A DNA stretch of 14,305 nt from Bacteroidales bacterium. GTDB taxonomy: Bacteria > Bacteroidota > Bacteroidia > Bacteroidales > UBA3824. The translations under genes and the position numbers were made by a program. The stretch lies in the NCBI GenBank assembly GCA_017645985.1, contig JAGCNK010000187.1:1-14305 (forward strand), written 5' to 3'. The notes beneath the pieces were generated by a model. It made no database searches. It was not told the origin of the DNA and worked only from the letters and a program-made list of their open reading frames with translations. The first letter of the stretch is position 1. Each line of letters begins with the position of its first letter. Of this stretch, positions 14,070 to 14,305 are shown in pieces.

Positions 14070-14305
14070 ATGGATCAAAACGAATCACTCAAAAAAAACA
14101 AAAACCGCGATGCTATTATCAAGATTGCAAGGCAGGTTTTTAATAAATACGGGTACGATAAAACCCGTATGGATCACATTGCCAAGGCGGTAGGCAAGGG
14201 CAAGAGTTCTATTTACTACTATTTTAAAAGCAAGGAGCAAATTTTTCAGGCTGTGGTGTTGAAAGAGGCTATCGCTTTCCGCCGAAATATGATCGACTCT
14301 ATCAA
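14070..14305 (+). CDS. TetR/AcrR-family transcriptional regulator, partial (continues past right edge)
   Basis: The first 78 residues are visible. They contain the TetR DNA-binding domain: helix 1 RDAIIKIARQVFNKYGYDKT (about 13-32) and the helix-turn-helix MDHIAKAVGKGKSSIYYYFKSKEQIF (34-59), with the typical YYYFKSKE ending. The ligand-binding C-terminal part lies outside the window. The alternative ATG at 14049 is in frame and would add seven residues, but the promoter position argues against it. Such regulators usually repress their own gene and an adjacent efflux system. Here the target could be genes downstream beyond the window or, less likely, the ABC exporter upstream, which is transcribed before it on the same strand. 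Confidence 0.9.
   Translation, partial: MDQNESLKKNKNRDAIIKIARQVFNKYGYDKTRMDHIAKAVGKGKSSIYYYFKSKEQIFQAVVLKEAIAFRRNMIDSI

Noticed and set aside
1..14305. CRISPR array, tRNA, rRNA, insertion sequence, integrase or phage genes
   Set aside because: Looked for by eye on both strands. No regularly spaced repeats, cloverleaf-like sequences, transposase motifs or terminal inverted repeats were found.

Overview
The window looks like chromosomal DNA from a member of the Bacteroidota, most probably order Bacteroidales. Three things point there. The promoters that can be read follow the Bacteroidetes pattern (TTTG, about 20 bases, TAnnTTTG) instead of the sigma70 pattern. No Shine-Dalgarno sequences stand out. 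The gene content includes type III glutamine synthetase, DUF2851, an RprX/RprY-type two-component pair, a PorW/SprE-type TPR lipoprotein and a surface lipoprotein of the 'GCTSL repeat' (BspA-like) kind. The sequence does not allow a genus to be named.

Layout, left to right. Everything from 1 to 12230 is on the minus strand. A lipoprotein gene runs off the left edge (1-388). A hairpin terminator region (521-571) separates it from glnN, a type III glutamine synthetase (629-2809), which has its own good promoter. Upstream of glnN lie a DUF2851 gene (2879-4144) and an unusual fusion of a class III nucleotidyl cyclase domain with a phosphodiesterase-like HD domain (4184-5593), probably co-transcribed. 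A strong terminator (5640-5689) closes the next transcription unit, a small SPOR-domain lipoprotein (5719-6195).

Then comes a tight four-gene operon read from right to left: sensor kinase rprX (10698-12230), response regulator rprY (9971-10672), an 866-residue TPR lipoprotein resembling the type IX secretion component PorW/SprE (7360-9960), and a cysteine-rich beta-propeller lipoprotein (6303-7319). Gaps are 25, 10 and 40 bases. This places an envelope-stress type two-component system in one transcript with an envelope or secretion lipoprotein.

From 12376 to the end the plus strand is used. A two-gene ABC-2 exporter (permease 12376-13299, ATPase 13292-13969, overlapping by 8 bases) is followed by the start of a TetR-family regulator (14070 to beyond the edge). 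The regulator has a clear promoter containing an inverted repeat that could be its operator.

No tRNA, rRNA, CRISPR array, insertion sequence or phage gene was seen. Most of the window is ordinary Bacteroidales core genome. The parts that merit a second look are the cyclase/HD fusion with a replaced metal-binding aspartate, the linkage of rprXY to the PorW-like gene, and the cysteine-rich propeller lipoprotein beside it.
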